This document shows, one piece after another, positions 54,701 to 62,366 of a stretch of DNA of 64,000 nucleotides. The position numbers were made by a program, and so were the translations under genes. The notes beneath the pieces are model-generated. The model saw only the letters and a list, made by a program, of their open reading frames with translations. It was not told the origin of the DNA and did no database searches. Origin of the DNA: CAYRFQ01 sp964423615 (GTDB lineage Bacteria > Planctomycetota > Planctomycetia > Gemmatales > Gemmataceae); assembly GCA_964423615.1 (NCBI GenBank), contig CAYRFQ010000016.1, positions 56,387 to 120,386 on the forward strand, written 5' to 3'. Positions within the stretch are counted from its first letter, which is position 1; each line of letters opens with the position of its first letter.

Positions 54701-55141
54701 ACTTTGCCACAATTTGGCGTCGTTGGGGGTTTCCTCAAGGACGGCTTGGATGTGGTTGGCGGCCTCTTTGAGGAATCCAAGATCAAGCGACATTCGGATC
54801 GCTTCCCGACGAAGTTTAGTGTTCTTCGTGTCGCGCAACAGGGCCTGTTCCACGAGTCCGAGGGCTCGAATGAGATCCTCGTCGGAAGTGGCCACTTTGT
54901 CCAGGGCTAGAGCGTATTCGATCATGGCCTCTGTGTCGTCGGGCCTTTGTTGTAGATATCGTCGGTAGTAAAGCAGAGATTGGTCGGAGGCCTTGGCCTT
55001 GGCCGCGTGACGGGCCTGGACCAACAAGGAGGAGGCGTTGCGGTCGATTTGCCATCGGTGGACGAAGTAAACGCCCACACAGACGAGAACTAGACAAAGA
55101 AGGGTCCCGCCCAATAAAGGCAAATTGATTCTGCGGCGCAT
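51794..55141 (-). CDS. Very large membrane-anchored TPR-repeat protein
   Basis: From the ATG at 55141 (MRRRINLPLLGGTLLCLVLV) the protein has 1115 residues. After one N-terminal membrane segment (about 8-26), tetratricopeptide repeats fill nearly the whole length. Each is about 34 residues, with examples LWQSLGQCYRYLEKYDDAEQ, ILNLAKLDQGDGQLEEASRT and PTLAEEVLRELTKHSG. The Trp/Tyr-Gly/Ala and Pro positions of the TPR fold recur. It is likely an envelope scaffold. Giant TPR proteins accompany PEP-CTERM/exosortase systems in other bacteria (PrsT type), and here a PEP-CTERM gene lies just upstream on the same strand, so the pairing may be meaningful. The TTG five codons upstream is not the start. 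Confidence 0.88.
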   Translation of the reverse strand: MRRRINLPLLGGTLLCLVLVCVGVYFVHRWQIDRNASSLLVQARHAAKAKASDQSLLYYRRYLQQRPDDTEAMIEYALALDKVATSDEDLIRALGLVEQALLRDTKNTKLRREAIRMSLDLGFLKEAANHIQAVLEETPNDAKLWQSLGQCYRYLEKYDDAEQAYRNAIAHDPKSITSHIELARLLHHDLGRPNGVLKVLDRLVAANPKMDRVYVSRANYLKSRGEVAAARKDLAKALELSPKKASTILNLAKLDQGDGQLEEASRTLEKGLEYNPKSIAMYGQLSKIYLAQRRPNDAIDVLREGLKKVPNARLLQVTLAELLVTTGRLDEADVVLDSLRTKHSVPGATTCLRARRWMQKGNWKKARELLESHRSDLVDSPWKAQYHYLLGECYRHLGDSPRATGAYQRAVQAAPLWTLAKYGLAAAYIADNRAREALEMLRLIEHLPDAPSDTKLLIVEALSTQNRQLPANEQNWTQAGQVLEELPKSQANSIRGIMARVECQVAQNRYAEARRVLEDFLTSNSIHKEDKTHVRIALADLARKQGKVQKAQQMLTQIENDVGLSPVNILAWIRFWNGQDSRTALKGLAILQAKLNKLPVDDSTRLRRALALAFAQQGDYETAEKMMKAIAREHPKDIQSRFFLLNRAFQKYRKESAAKLIAKLKQLEGGQRILWRVSRATWIVEFHNPREAALWNEAKQHLTRLQKVRPNWRRALILAGTMAEKEGKETVAADFYLRAVNLGETQKTTILKLGDLLLRHKRHGDARELLQTLQARGPLSKDEAKFAAEVAVRRGDNAEAIQFARSSVPLGARDYRERLWLVDLLERAGEPTLAEEVLRELTKHSGYVPDVWIAWVEHLQKNNLTKKLPQAFSEIAKNMPADRAQLTIARCYDRIGQTAKAEAVFREVAKSDDYFASRHLADFYLRHEKYAKAEAVLQKMTHPRHQLPRELLTDARNKLALSLARQNHPAKFREALALLRDDKASSPNVALETVRTRGLVLATNPSRAKEAIQTFQACLTSRPTDTEVMWHLAELYRQEKEYRKAADVLAQFIRLKGNDAKYLTVCVETLLEIPNVSKAETYQVELEKIAPQSQHTKLLRNRINELRQKREKGTR

Positions 55142-55157
55142 GATGGAGGTCGCCAAA

Positions 55158-55240
55158 GTTAGGGAACAGGAAACAGGGAACAGAAAACGAACCGAGCTCT
55201 TCCTTTCGGTTCTCTGTTTTCTGTTCCCTGTTCTCTAACT
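55158..55240. repeat. GGGAACAGG-rich palindromic repeat
   Basis: One arm begins AGTTAGGGAACAGG (55158 onward) and is followed by AAACAGGGAACAGAAAACGA; the other arm, ending TTCTCTAACT at 55240, is its near complement (CTGTTTTCTGTTCCCTG). The loop includes AGCTCTTCCTTT. It fills the gap between the PEP-CTERM gene and the TPR gene. The same core words recur in frame in the gene at 57448-60498. Confidence 0.75.
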
Positions 55241-55285
55241 ACTATAGCTCATCAAGCGAGTCAGTAAACCGGACGCGTGGAAGTG

Positions 55286-56956
55286 TTATGCGACGATTTC
55301 TTCCTTCGAGAGCACAGGCTTCTTACGACGTCGAGCTACGTAGTAGAGGGCGGGCAATCCCATCAATCCGAGGAGGAGGGCTCCAGGTTCGGGAATCACA
55401 CCGCCTGGAGGTGGGTTATCGCCGCCACGCTGTCGTTGTCGCTGCCTTTGCCGTTGTGCCTGAAACTGGTTCACGTTTTGTGTTTGGTTGACGATGACGT
55501 CGGCCTTACTGCCACTGTCTCCATTTTCCCCGTTGTTTCCATTTCCCCCACCACCTTCGCCGCCGCCTTCTCCCCCACCGTTGGAGCCACCGCCACCGGT
55601 GATTCCAGCTCCACCGCCAGGAGAAGTTCCGAAGCCGGCTGGAATCCCGACTCCGGCGACGCCACCAGCACTCCCTCCACCGACCTGACCACCGAGACTA
55701 CCAAAACCCACTCCACCAGCCACAGGGACAGCGGCTGGTGGAGCAGGAGCGGGTGGTTGAGGAGAAGGTACGGTTCCGGGTGCGATGCCTGACGCGAGTT
55801 CGGCCAACGCCGCTCCGTCGTCGAAGGCCACAGTTTGGATGTCTGTCTTGACAGCTTCTGGATCCTGCAACACGACGGGTTCATCGATCGGAGGAAGGTC
55901 GCTCGTGAACCCGAAGACGACACTGTTTTGCCCAACTTTGATAACGTCTTTGTTGGGCCAATCGGCCCGAAAGACGAGTTGCTCTCCGCCCTGGCCAGCG
56001 AAGTTCGCGGGACGGAAATTTTTCGCGTCGATGTTGTCGATGTTCTTGCCGCTCAGGAACTGATTGTACTCCTGAGCCAAGCGGATCGGCCCGTCTATGT
56101 TCGTGTAAGCGAGTTGCACGAACTTCGGATGGTTAGCTCGCGCAGCGGCGTTCTTGATGTTACCTTGGAACGCAACCGGCAGGACTTCGACATCCTTGAT
56201 CACGGCCGCTGCACCCTTGAAATTGGCTTGGCCGAGAGCATACGGGTTTGAAATGCTGTAAGCTGGAGAAAGAACCTCGTAGGGTTGCGGGATGAGCTCG
56301 TGTTGGACGCCGGGAAACGCCGAGACGGGTAGGATCGCCGTTTTCTGTTTTTCATCGTCTGCTATGGCGACTGTACCGTCAAACTTGCGTTGGGCAACAT
56401 CGCCAATGAGAATTGCCTGGTTCCTGAACTGCCCCCACGACGTAATAAACCTCGGATCGACTCGCAAACGGACCATGACCGATGCGATAGGTTCCCCTTC
56501 GTTCCAGCGAATCGGCTTAATGGGGATGGGCTCCAACCCCCGGTCGTTGACGACTTGATAGAGATACAGATACTTCGCTTCTCGATCTAACCGAGGCGAG
56601 TATTTGCCGTCGAAGTCGAGCCCGGGTTCGAAGGATTGGTCGAGCCCACGACGACCAATTCCCCACGTGTCTCCCTCCTCACCGAGTCGCTCCAACACAA
56701 CGAAGAAGACCGTCCCGCCAAGGCCCTTGTAAGACCCTGAAAATGCGACCCTTTGGATTTCTCCATCCTGCTTAACACCGTCGCTCGGACTACCTGGGCG
56801 GGTAAAGCCTTTACGAACGATCGAGTTAAGGGGCTGGAAGATTGGTTCCTTTTCTGGTTCCTGGGCATTTGTAGAAATCGTCAGACCGATCAGGAGCGTG
56901 AAGGCGATCAACGCGCTCGGTGTCCTGAGGATGTAGAGCTTGGTTGTTTGAGTCAT
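55286..56956 (-). CDS. Secreted PEP-CTERM anchor protein
   Basis: From the ATG at 56956 (MTQTTKLYILRTPSAL), with CGGGAAG close upstream, the protein has 556 residues. A signal peptide (cut near TNAQ|EP) leads to a long exported part, about 25-420, without a family I recognise. This is followed by Pro/Ala- and Gly/Gly-Asn-rich low complexity (about 430-520). The end is a textbook PEP-CTERM signal: IPEPGALLLGLMGL, a hydrophobic segment and the basic ARRRKK. Such proteins are cleaved and anchored or released by exosortase. No exosortase gene is in this window. Confidence 0.9.
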   Translation of the reverse strand: MTQTTKLYILRTPSALIAFTLLIGLTISTNAQEPEKEPIFQPLNSIVRKGFTRPGSPSDGVKQDGEIQRVAFSGSYKGLGGTVFFVVLERLGEEGDTWGIGRRGLDQSFEPGLDFDGKYSPRLDREAKYLYLYQVVNDRGLEPIPIKPIRWNEGEPIASVMVRLRVDPRFITSWGQFRNQAILIGDVAQRKFDGTVAIADDEKQKTAILPVSAFPGVQHELIPQPYEVLSPAYSISNPYALGQANFKGAAAVIKDVEVLPVAFQGNIKNAAARANHPKFVQLAYTNIDGPIRLAQEYNQFLSGKNIDNIDAKNFRPANFAGQGGEQLVFRADWPNKDVIKVGQNSVVFGFTSDLPPIDEPVVLQDPEAVKTDIQTVAFDDGAALAELASGIAPGTVPSPQPPAPAPPAAVPVAGGVGFGSLGGQVGGGSAGGVAGVGIPAGFGTSPGGGAGITGGGGSNGGGEGGGEGGGGNGNNGENGDSGSKADVIVNQTQNVNQFQAQRQRQRQRQRGGDNPPPGGVIPEPGALLLGLMGLPALYYVARRRKKPVLSKEEIVA

Positions 56957-57447
56957 CTTCCCGTTCCTGCTGGTGTCTCGATCCGGATGATTGTCACGGG
57001 GAGTTTCTGTTATGTGCAGCAAAGAGTGCGCCAATCGAACAAGTTTTGCTTATTCTTTGAGAATATCTACTTTTGGTCCATATTCCCAGAGAAAATTCCG
57101 TCTTCGCCAAGTGAAGGAAATTTTGACGACGACCTGTCGGAGCCAAATCGACTAGAAGATTCACAAGATCGCCGGTCCGAACACGCAGGACGTTAACAGT
57201 CGAAGAGAAACTTTACAGTTGCGTTAACCACTGGAAACAGGGAAGCTTGTACAAGATGCTCTTGTTCCTTAGTGTTTTTATTGCAATAAACGGCAATATC
57301 CAGACCATCTGCGCAATCCAATTCGAAAATTCAAATCCAAAAGTGCCAACAGATGAGAGACACAACGGTCGAATGACAAATAAGCCTTTGACTCTTGACT
57401 CTTGACTTTTGGTGATCAATTTCCCATGGATCGGTGACGGAAACGAA
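56957..57447. other. Intergenic region with a 14-bp palindrome and a heptamer repeat
   Basis: No gene is supported here (about 490 bases between divergent genes). It holds a perfect palindrome TTTATTGCAATAAA at 57277-57290, a possible operator. It also holds a tandem heptamer TTGACTC, TTGACTC, TTGACTT at 57388-57408, just before the oxidoreductase gene. The heptamers also resemble -35 boxes. Confidence 0.5.
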
Positions 57448-60400
57448 ATGCTTCAACGGCCGCTCGATTTTACCGAATACAAACGACACCAGCTAGCCAA
57501 GCACCTTGCCAGGCATTTCGAAGGAGAGGTGAGGTTCGACGAGACCTCCCGGAAACTTTATAGTACTGACGCAAGTATTTACGAAGTACGCCCTCTCGGT
57601 ATCTTGTTGCCGAAGACTCAGACGGACCTGGCGATGGGCGTTCAACTTTGTCTGGAACTCGAACTTCCGATCATTCCTCGCGGTGCAGGGACGAGTGTTT
57701 CGGGTCAATCGCTCGGAAATGGCATCGTTATTGACTGTAGCAAGTACCTCAACCGGGTGATAGCTCTTGACCCCGACAATCGACGAGTTGTGGTCGAACC
57801 CGGCGTCACATTAGACCAGTTAAACAGAGAAACCGGAAAGCACGGCCTCCAGTTCGGGGCATCGTGGAATCGAGGTACTCTCGGCGGCACGATAGGGAAC
57901 AACTCGGCCGGGGCGCGTTCGATTGCTTTTGGAAAGCCGGTTGACCAGGTTCACCGATTACAGGTCCTTCTCAGCGATGGGGCTTCCGCGACCTTTGATT
58001 CGCTTACCCAGGACGAATGGGCTCTCAAGGAAACAGGCCAGGACTTCCAGGCACGACTGTACCACACAGTGCGTCGGATTACCGAACGCAACCTCGACGA
58101 AATCAAGAGACTGCGTCTTTCGAATCGACCTCCTGGCATCCAAGGCTACCATCTCGACATATTTGCGGAGAAATTTACGCCTCACCAAGCCAATCCACGA
58201 CCGGCAGGCCTTCACCACCTTATCGTCGGGAGCCAGGGGACTCTGGGATTCGTTACCAAAGCCGACTTGAACCTCGTACCGATGCCTCGCTTCGTTGGTT
58301 TTCTGGTGGCCCACTTCCAATCGCTTCACGCAGTTTCGGATGCGTTGGCGCTCTGTCTCGAAGTGAGACCGCGAGCCGTGGAGTTGCTCGATGGAACTCT
58401 GCTCAACTTACTCCACTGTCAAGATTCGATAGTTCACCGTCCAGATTTACGCCGACTCTTGTCTCTGGACGCTCGTCTCTTGCCTCCTGACTACCATGTA
58501 GTGGTGATCGAGATGAGTGGCGACAGTGAGACTGAGCTTCGAAACGAACTCTCACGGCTCAAAAGTCAATTGCAGAGTTTACACTCCTCCGCAAATACCA
58601 TTCACGTGATGGAAAACAGGAAACAGGGAACAGGCGAGAGGGAAAAGCAGAAGAGTCAGGGTTGTTTCAACAATCCTTGTTCCCAATTCCCTAACCTCTA
58701 TTCCTTCCTGCCTGGGACCATTGTGGAAGAGATGGCGATCCCACTTGAGGCCTTTTCTGAATTCACGACTCGGTTTCGGAAGCTACTCAAGTCTCACGAA
58801 CTCGACGGTGCCTACTATGGCTACGTGGACCACATCCAGGGAACTCGCGGAATCCTGCACCTATGTCCTGTGGTCAGCTTCACAAACACCCAGGATGCCC
58901 AGCGCATGCGTCAGGTCGTTCGAGACCTCACCACTCTCGTCCGGCAAGGCAATGGATTACAAGAGGGCGAACTGTCGGGAGATCCTGCCGGAATTGAATG
59001 GAACTCAAGAACGTTTAGTCGCCAAATCTATGCAGCGTTCGGCAACGTCAAAGGCACCTTCGATCCCAAAAACTTGTTCAACCCAGGGAAGATCGTGCAG
59101 TCGGCTCCGAGGGACCGAACTTTGCGATATGGTCCGGAGTGCCGCCCGAAGCCACTCGAAACCGTCTTCGATTACTCCAGCAAGGACTCGGAAACGCGAT
59201 TGGCGCACTCGGTCGAAAAGTGCAACGGTTCGGGTGAGTGTCGGAAGAGGCAAGGGGGGACGATGTGCCCTTCCTATCGAGTGACCCTCGACGAAAAGGA
59301 CAGCACACGAGGGCGGGCCAACGTGTTACGCATGGCGCTGGTCTCCGACGACCCGATGGCTGAATTGCAAAAAGAGGCGACACACGACGTTTTGGACTTA
59401 TGCCTGATGTGCAAAGCGTGCAAGTCGGAATGTCCAATGGGCATTGACATGACCAAGCTCAAAGCGGAGTTTTTGAACATCTACCACCGAAAACACTTAC
59501 GTCCTCCTCGGGATTTGTTGACGGGGTGGATGTTTCGATGGTACCGCTTGGGGTCGTTCTTGCCCAAGACAGTCAATTGGGGAAACCGTAATTCCGTCAT
59601 ACGATGGTGGTTAGAACAACTCGGTGGAATCGATCGTCGACGGAGCCTTCCACTACTCCATTCGCTGTCGTTTCGAAGTTGGATGGCCAGGCACAACCCT
59701 CACCCCAAAGCAGGCACGGCTGGAAAGGTACTTCTCCTCGACGATTGCATGATGACATACACCGAACCCGAAATCGGTAAGGCCGCGGTGACCATTCTGG
59801 AAGCCACAGGACACGCTGTTGAGTTAGTCTCCATCCCGTGTTGCGGTCGGCCAATGATCAACAAAGGGTTCCTCCCCAGTGCTCGAAAGTTGATTGCCGG
59901 ACCCATTTCCCGCCTGGCCCGAAGGGCCTCTGACGCCAAGGCCATCCTCGGCCTTGAGCCCAGTTGCTTGCTGACACTGGTGGATGAATGGCCCGACCTC
60001 ATTCCGACTCCGCAAGCGAAAACGATAGCAGCCAAAACTCACCTGCTCGACCATTGGCTTGTCGAGCAGGTTCTCGAAAATCGTGTTCATCTGTCTTTTC
60101 GGGAAAAACCTGGGTCTTGCCTGGTCCACGGACACTGTCATCAAAAAGCTTTGCTTGGAGCCGAGGGAACCGCGGATGCGCTCCGATTAATCCCCCAATT
60201 CGAAGTGACATTACTCGACACGGGGTGTTGCGGGATGGCTGGTTCGTTCGGCTACGAGAAGGAACACTACGACCTGAGTGTTGCGATTGCCAAGGACGAT
60301 TTGATTCCCAAATTGAAAGAACGTCCAGAAGGTGTGGTGGTCGCTCCTGGGACAGCGTGCCGTCAACAGATTCGGGACCTCACGACACGGCGTGTGTGGC

Positions 60401-60498
60401 ATCCTCTCGAAATTTTGGCCCAACAACTCGACTTTCATCCTGTCAACAATCATCCACTCAGGTCAACAGAGAAACCAGAGCCGGAGACCTCCCCATGA
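57448..60498 (+). CDS. Fused FAD-linked oxidase and Fe-S oxidoreductase (GlcD-GlcF / D-lactate dehydrogenase type)
   Basis: The ATG at 57448 (MLQRPLDFTEYKR) is preceded by GGAAACGA and fits homologues; a GTG at 57409 is the longest option. The protein has 1016 residues. The FAD-binding PCMH domain (about 40-230) shows PRGAGTSVSGQSLGNGIVID and GGTIGNNSAGARS. The oxidase C-terminal domain follows. The iron-sulfur half has two 4Fe-4S clusters, in SVEKCNGSGECRKRQGG with CPSY, and in CLMCKACKSECPMGID. Two CCG motifs follow (SIPCCGRPM, DTGCCGMAGSFG). It oxidises a 2-hydroxy acid such as lactate or glycolate and passes electrons to a quinone or similar acceptor. Residues about 388-421 are encoded by an AACAGG-rich repeat that replaces the expected linker, so activity is uncertain. 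Its stop overlaps the next ATG. Confidence 0.9.
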   Translation: MLQRPLDFTEYKRHQLAKHLARHFEGEVRFDETSRKLYSTDASIYEVRPLGILLPKTQTDLAMGVQLCLELELPIIPRGAGTSVSGQSLGNGIVIDCSKYLNRVIALDPDNRRVVVEPGVTLDQLNRETGKHGLQFGASWNRGTLGGTIGNNSAGARSIAFGKPVDQVHRLQVLLSDGASATFDSLTQDEWALKETGQDFQARLYHTVRRITERNLDEIKRLRLSNRPPGIQGYHLDIFAEKFTPHQANPRPAGLHHLIVGSQGTLGFVTKADLNLVPMPRFVGFLVAHFQSLHAVSDALALCLEVRPRAVELLDGTLLNLLHCQDSIVHRPDLRRLLSLDARLLPPDYHVVVIEMSGDSETELRNELSRLKSQLQSLHSSANTIHVMENRKQGTGEREKQKSQGCFNNPCSQFPNLYSFLPGTIVEEMAIPLEAFSEFTTRFRKLLKSHELDGAYYGYVDHIQGTRGILHLCPVVSFTNTQDAQRMRQVVRDLTTLVRQGNGLQEGELSGDPAGIEWNSRTFSRQIYAAFGNVKGTFDPKNLFNPGKIVQSAPRDRTLRYGPECRPKPLETVFDYSSKDSETRLAHSVEKCNGSGECRKRQGGTMCPSYRVTLDEKDSTRGRANVLRMALVSDDPMAELQKEATHDVLDLCLMCKACKSECPMGIDMTKLKAEFLNIYHRKHLRPPRDLLTGWMFRWYRLGSFLPKTVNWGNRNSVIRWWLEQLGGIDRRRSLPLLHSLSFRSWMARHNPHPKAGTAGKVLLLDDCMMTYTEPEIGKAAVTILEATGHAVELVSIPCCGRPMINKGFLPSARKLIAGPISRLARRASDAKAILGLEPSCLLTLVDEWPDLIPTPQAKTIAAKTHLLDHWLVEQVLENRVHLSFREKPGSCLVHGHCHQKALLGAEGTADALRLIPQFEVTLLDTGCCGMAGSFGYEKEHYDLSVAIAKDDLIPKLKERPEGVVVAPGTACRQQIRDLTTRRVWHPLEILAQQLDFHPVNNHPLRSTEKPEPETSP
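58611..58710 (+). repeat. In-frame AACAGG-rich repeat inside the FAD/Fe-S oxidase gene
   Basis: GGAAAACAGGAAACAGGGAA begins here, and an inverted arm (CCTTGTTCCC, TTCCCTAACC, TTCCTTCCTG) ends it near 58710. Word content and palindromic plan match the intergenic copy at 55158-55240. The reading frame stays open through it and encodes a foreign-looking stretch (NRKQGTGEREKQKSQ) between two conserved parts of the oxidase domain. Confidence 0.7.
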
Positions 60499-61382
60499 TG
60501 CGGGCCAAACGAATGCTGATTACCGGAGCCAGCGGCTATCTCGGGCGATACATCGCCGAGGAAGCCAAGGCCGCCGGGTACGACTTGATTCTCTGGAGCC
60601 ACAAAGGCAAACGTGCAGTTGCTGGTCAGCAGACGGTCGTCGTCGACATCGCCAACGACACGGAGTGTCTACGAGCATTCGAAGAGGCTTCCCCCGATGT
60701 GGTCATCCACGCTGCAGCCTTGGCACAGGTTGGGGCGTGCCATGCCAAGCCGGAACTCGCCCACACGGTCAACGTCGTGGCGACCGAGCGTTTAGTGGAA
60801 CTGGCTAGACGTCAAAAGAGTAAGCTCTTGTTCACTTCGACCGACCTGGTTTTCGATGGCGAAAAGGGGAACTATCAGGAAACCGATCCCCCGGATGCCA
60901 CCTCGGTTTACGGACGAACGAAAGCCCAGGCCGAACAAGTCGCACTTGCTTCGGATGCCATCGTCGTCCGTCCACCGCTCATGTTCGGCCCCTCTCTCGA
61001 TACAGACTCGCCACGTTTTTTTGACCAACTCGTGAATTCACTTCGGGAAAACCGACCAATCCAATGCTTTCACGACGAATGGCGAACTCCTCTCGACTTG
61101 CCGACGGCGGCCAAAATGATGGTTGAGTTGACTGAGCTGGATTTCTGCGGATTGATACACATGGGCGGGTTGGAAAGGTTGAGCCGCCTTGGCATGGGGC
61201 AACGACTGGCAATGCACCTGGAAGCCGACCACAAACTTGTCCAATCTGTTTCGCGGCTTTCGATTCCGTCGCCGGAACCCCGACCGAAAGATACTTCTCT
61301 CGATTCCCAATTCCTGGAATCCCTCGGACTCCGGACGAATCGGATTACAATGACAGCAGGGTTGGCTCGAATGGAGTTGTAA
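60495..61382 (+). CDS. NAD(P)-dependent sugar reductase, RmlD-like SDR
   Basis: Starting at the ATG at 60495, which overlaps the TGA of the preceding gene, the protein has 295 residues. The N-terminal Rossmann site is MLITGASGYLGRYI (GXXGXXG). The VVIHAAALAQVG stretch, the TSTDLVFDGEKG segment with the catalytic Thr, and the SVYGRTKAQAE segment with the YXXXK active site follow. This is the dTDP-4-dehydrorhamnose reductase or MAT2B-like type. The actual substrate is unknown; no other rhamnose gene (rmlA-C) is in the window. An alternative ATG three bases on is equally good. The overlap with the oxidase gene argues for translational coupling. Confidence 0.88.
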   Translation: MMRAKRMLITGASGYLGRYIAEEAKAAGYDLILWSHKGKRAVAGQQTVVVDIANDTECLRAFEEASPDVVIHAAALAQVGACHAKPELAHTVNVVATERLVELARRQKSKLLFTSTDLVFDGEKGNYQETDPPDATSVYGRTKAQAEQVALASDAIVVRPPLMFGPSLDTDSPRFFDQLVNSLRENRPIQCFHDEWRTPLDLPTAAKMMVELTELDFCGLIHMGGLERLSRLGMGQRLAMHLEADHKLVQSVSRLSIPSPEPRPKDTSLDSQFLESLGLRTNRITMTAGLARMEL

Positions 61383-61533
61383 AAAGAGGTTAGCCGAATG
61401 AAGCAATCTGAAAAGGATATTCCGGCAGGATGGCGTTCAGGCAAATTGTAGCAGTCCTCACACTCGCCTCGGGCAACAGAATTCCCTGAACAAGGCGAGA
61501 TCGAAAAGCTGGGTTGTCGCTGGAACTTTCCGG

Positions 61534-61776
61534 CTATTCTTGAATCATCCGGTAAGCAGGCAGGACAGAAATCCCTTTGAACCAAGATTGATTCTTTTTC
61601 TCCCGGTATTTCAAACCCCGACATTCGAGCATGTCGAGGAATGCAAACTGGTCCTGAACCGGAATACCGCTTTCCAGACACCAATGAACATATGTCAGAT
61701 ATAGTTCAACAGCCGGGAAGCGAGCGTTGCGTGCTAGCAGACAGCACTCGTCCAAAAAACCACTAATCGGTTTCAT
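61534..61776 (-). CDS. Mini-protein resembling the C-terminal domain of P4-type phage/plasmid primases
   Basis: From the ATG at 61776 (MKPISGFLDECC) the protein has 80 residues; a GTG at 61797 would add seven. The pattern FLDECC, then ELYLTYVHWCLESG, then FAFLDMLECRGLKY and WFKGISVLP follows the small wing-helix domain at the end of P4-type primase/helicases (typically ..ECC..LY..Y..WC...G...L...G....). Upstream no primase helicase is present, so it is either a stand-alone regulator in planctomycetes or a fragment left by a lost integrated element. The nearest gene is the convergent SDR at 61382. Confidence 0.65.
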   Translation of the reverse strand: MKPISGFLDECCLLARNARFPAVELYLTYVHWCLESGIPVQDQFAFLDMLECRGLKYREKKNQSWFKGISVLPAYRMIQE

Positions 61777-62366
61777 GTACAAAACACCTTTCCTCACCCG
61801 TCTTGCCGTTTATCACCCACAACGAAATTTTTACTCCTTTTATGAAATAAGACGAATCGGCTCCAACCCTTTTTCTTGAAGAAGAAGGGACTCACTCATT
61901 GGTTGTTCCTGTCGTGCGATTTCTATCGGCTGTAACCATGGAGATACGTGGGTTCTGTGCATTCCAAAGTGCAGTCCTCGACTGAATTATTTGTGGGAAG
62001 CGAACGACCAGGAGTTCCTCCATCCTGGCCAGATCGTCAACAAGCTTGCAGGCCCAATTGATAAGACTGGAAAAGTTTTTCGAAGGGGAAGCATAGTCGA
62101 AACTTGGAATTCGGAAACTATCCGATTATTCTCTTTGGTCGAACTACTTTCTTCGAGGGCCTTGCTGCTTCACATTGGTGTTGCTGCTAGCCGTTCTCGC
62201 CTTCGGGTTTGTGAATTCTGAAGTGGCAGCACTTCGACCATTCCTCTTGCACATTTCGGTGGCATGGCTCACCATGCTAAGAACGCGAACTTTTCGGTTT
62301 GGGACCGTTTCGTTGTGGGTGTCTTTCGCTTCCACTGATTTTTTCGGATAGAAGGAGATAAGTGTC
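61777..62366. other. Intergenic region upstream of the P450 gene
   Basis: About 590 bases between divergent genes, without a supported gene. Notable is a hairpin CCAGGA/TCCTGG (62008-62013 with 62023-62028). AAGGAGA at 62351-62357 is the ribosome-binding site of the P450 gene. The rest is moderately AT-rich and unremarkable. Confidence 0.45.

Noticed and set aside
57388..57408. Heptamer tandem read as a CRISPR array
   Set aside because: Units are 7 bases without spacers; no cas genes in the window.
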